NCBI GenBank assembly: GCA_033964015.1
Contig: CM066913.1
Location: 23,583,854 to 23,647,853, forward strand
Origin: Scolanthus callimorphus
Taxonomy: Eukaryota > Cnidaria > Anthozoa > Actiniaria > Edwardsiidae
Direction: 5' to 3'
DNA: 64,000 nucleotides
In this document: in pieces, positions 63,301 to 64,000 of the stretch
How the letters are laid out: every line of letters begins with the position of its first letter
Position numbering within the stretch: the stretch's first letter is position 1
Notes under the pieces: model-generated
The model's database searches: none
The model's input: the letters and a program-made list of their open reading frames with translations, nothing else
Told to the model about the DNA's origin: nothing
Position numbers and translations under genes: made by a program

Positions 63301-64000
63301 TTTAGGGAGGGGCTGTGAAGTTACCTTTCCCGGGCCTGGCAGCGAGACAGTTGTTTTGTCAGTCGAACGCTTTAGAAGCTCACGGACAACTGCAGTTCCG
63401 AGTTTTGTGACCTCCTTATTCATTTTCCCCTTTCGCAATTGTTCTATGGCCTGACTTATCGTCTGCTCCTGTGGTGGGCGCTGCTGTTGGGCGTCGTTTG
63501 GTGGTACGGTGGCGTTGGGTTGGCACTTGTGGTTGGCACAATGCTGATATTCCATCACCAATTGGCACTGTTTACATTTATAACTTTGGATTTCTATCAG
63601 CCCAAGCACCACACGATTAAACTTTTTGATGTCGGCGCTGGAGTTAAGGTTTCTTTTGCAAACTGGGCATGAGGGGTGCACGGTTAGGGCTTGCGAAAGG
63701 CAAACCCCCACAGGCATTATGTGTACAAATTGTTTCCACCGGTTTATCCAATATTTCTTTACAAATGGGGCAGAAGAAATCGTCTTTTCTAGCCTCATTT
63801 AGCTCAAACAGCTCTGTCAAATTGTCCACTCGATGACTCGGAATATCTTCTGACAGACGCCTTATTTCCGCATCCACCGTACTATCAATATTCCGGGATT
63901 CATAGCTCTGTCGCTGTACTTTTTTCACATTTCCGCCACCTCGCTTAGATTTTTTTGGCTTTCCCCCCTTTCTTTTCGCCTCTTCTTTATCGCAAGTACT
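60341..64000 (-). CDS. RING-finger plus transposase-like protein, ten exons, 5' end outside window
   Basis: Minus-strand exons: 63325->64000, 62944-63226, 62578-62793, 62251-62490, 62071-62147, 61794-61999, 61373-61720, 61124-61282, 60774-60957 and 60341-60666; over 900 residues. Exon 1 has a C3HC4 RING (CPIC...CTHNAC...CPVC) and a further zinc-like YKCKQCQ...HCANHKC. Exons 4-6 have WHDGRIPDDS, KLGGDHGQG (possible D), AFGDYEYICRM (possible D), GISGASGRYPCVWC. Exon 10 has HMLEHHV...FFGEQGGESVHHEF (possible E). The D...D-C-x2-C...E order also occurs in CACTA-type TNP2 proteins. Splice phases agree throughout once two single-base run errors are allowed (G run near 63710, C run near 63185). Intron 7 uses a GC donor (GAG|GCAAGT). 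The RING-plus-zinc layout recalls RAG1 N-termini. Confidence 0.7.

Overview
The window is eukaryotic nuclear DNA, most likely from a cnidarian (an anthozoan such as a stony coral). That assignment is an inference. Genes are split by GT-AG introns, the sequence is AT-rich, and almost every kilobase carries a transposon, a foldback element, a tRNA-derived SINE or a tandem repeat. Several coding families here I recognise as multicopy families of cnidarian genomes. No rRNA, CRISPR array or bacterial operon was seen.

Layout. 0-3 kb: the 3' end of a Ty3/gypsy element (integrase, polypurine tract, short LTR) inserted in a Harbinger-type transposase fragment, then an unidentified ORF. 3-10 kb: tandem copies of a hairpin-ended 1.1-kb repeat, a broken small gene, and two copies of another repeat, one split by a SINE. 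10.4-17.9 kb: a RecQ-family helicase gene interrupted by a 5,596-bp element at 11871-17466. That element has inverted termini beginning AGTAGTATAG, a 6-bp target duplication (AATGTA), a broken DNA-packaging-type ATPase, five small ORFs with their own TATA boxes, and no visible polymerase, integrase or capsid gene. It looks like a shortened, non-autonomous Polinton/Maverick-type (virus-derived) element. 18.8-26.9 kb: decayed transposon-like genes, including a large three-block gene with an in-frame TGA. 28-35 kb: decayed gene fragments, and a 1,528-bp inverted-repeat transposon whose empty site is preserved nearby in a local duplication. 38.3-42.7 kb: an intact five-exon gene (309 codons plus stop) on the minus strand. 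Its second intron carries five copies of a conserved ~80-nt module. 43.5-48.5 kb: a CACTA/EnSpm (TNP2-type) transposase gene. 50-51 kb: a kinase-like gene. 51.1-51.9 kb: three copies of a repeat containing a near-complete tRNA cloverleaf. 55-59.4 kb: transposase and reverse-transcriptase relics. 60.3-64 kb: a ten-exon gene entering from the right edge, joining a RING finger to a transposase-like C-terminal region.

Most genes belong to mobile or formerly mobile families and do not form a pathway. Several breaks are single-base changes in short G, C or A runs, so some apparent pseudogenes may be assembly errors. Splice models were read by eye from sites and phase. Family names rest on motif recognition, not on a search.
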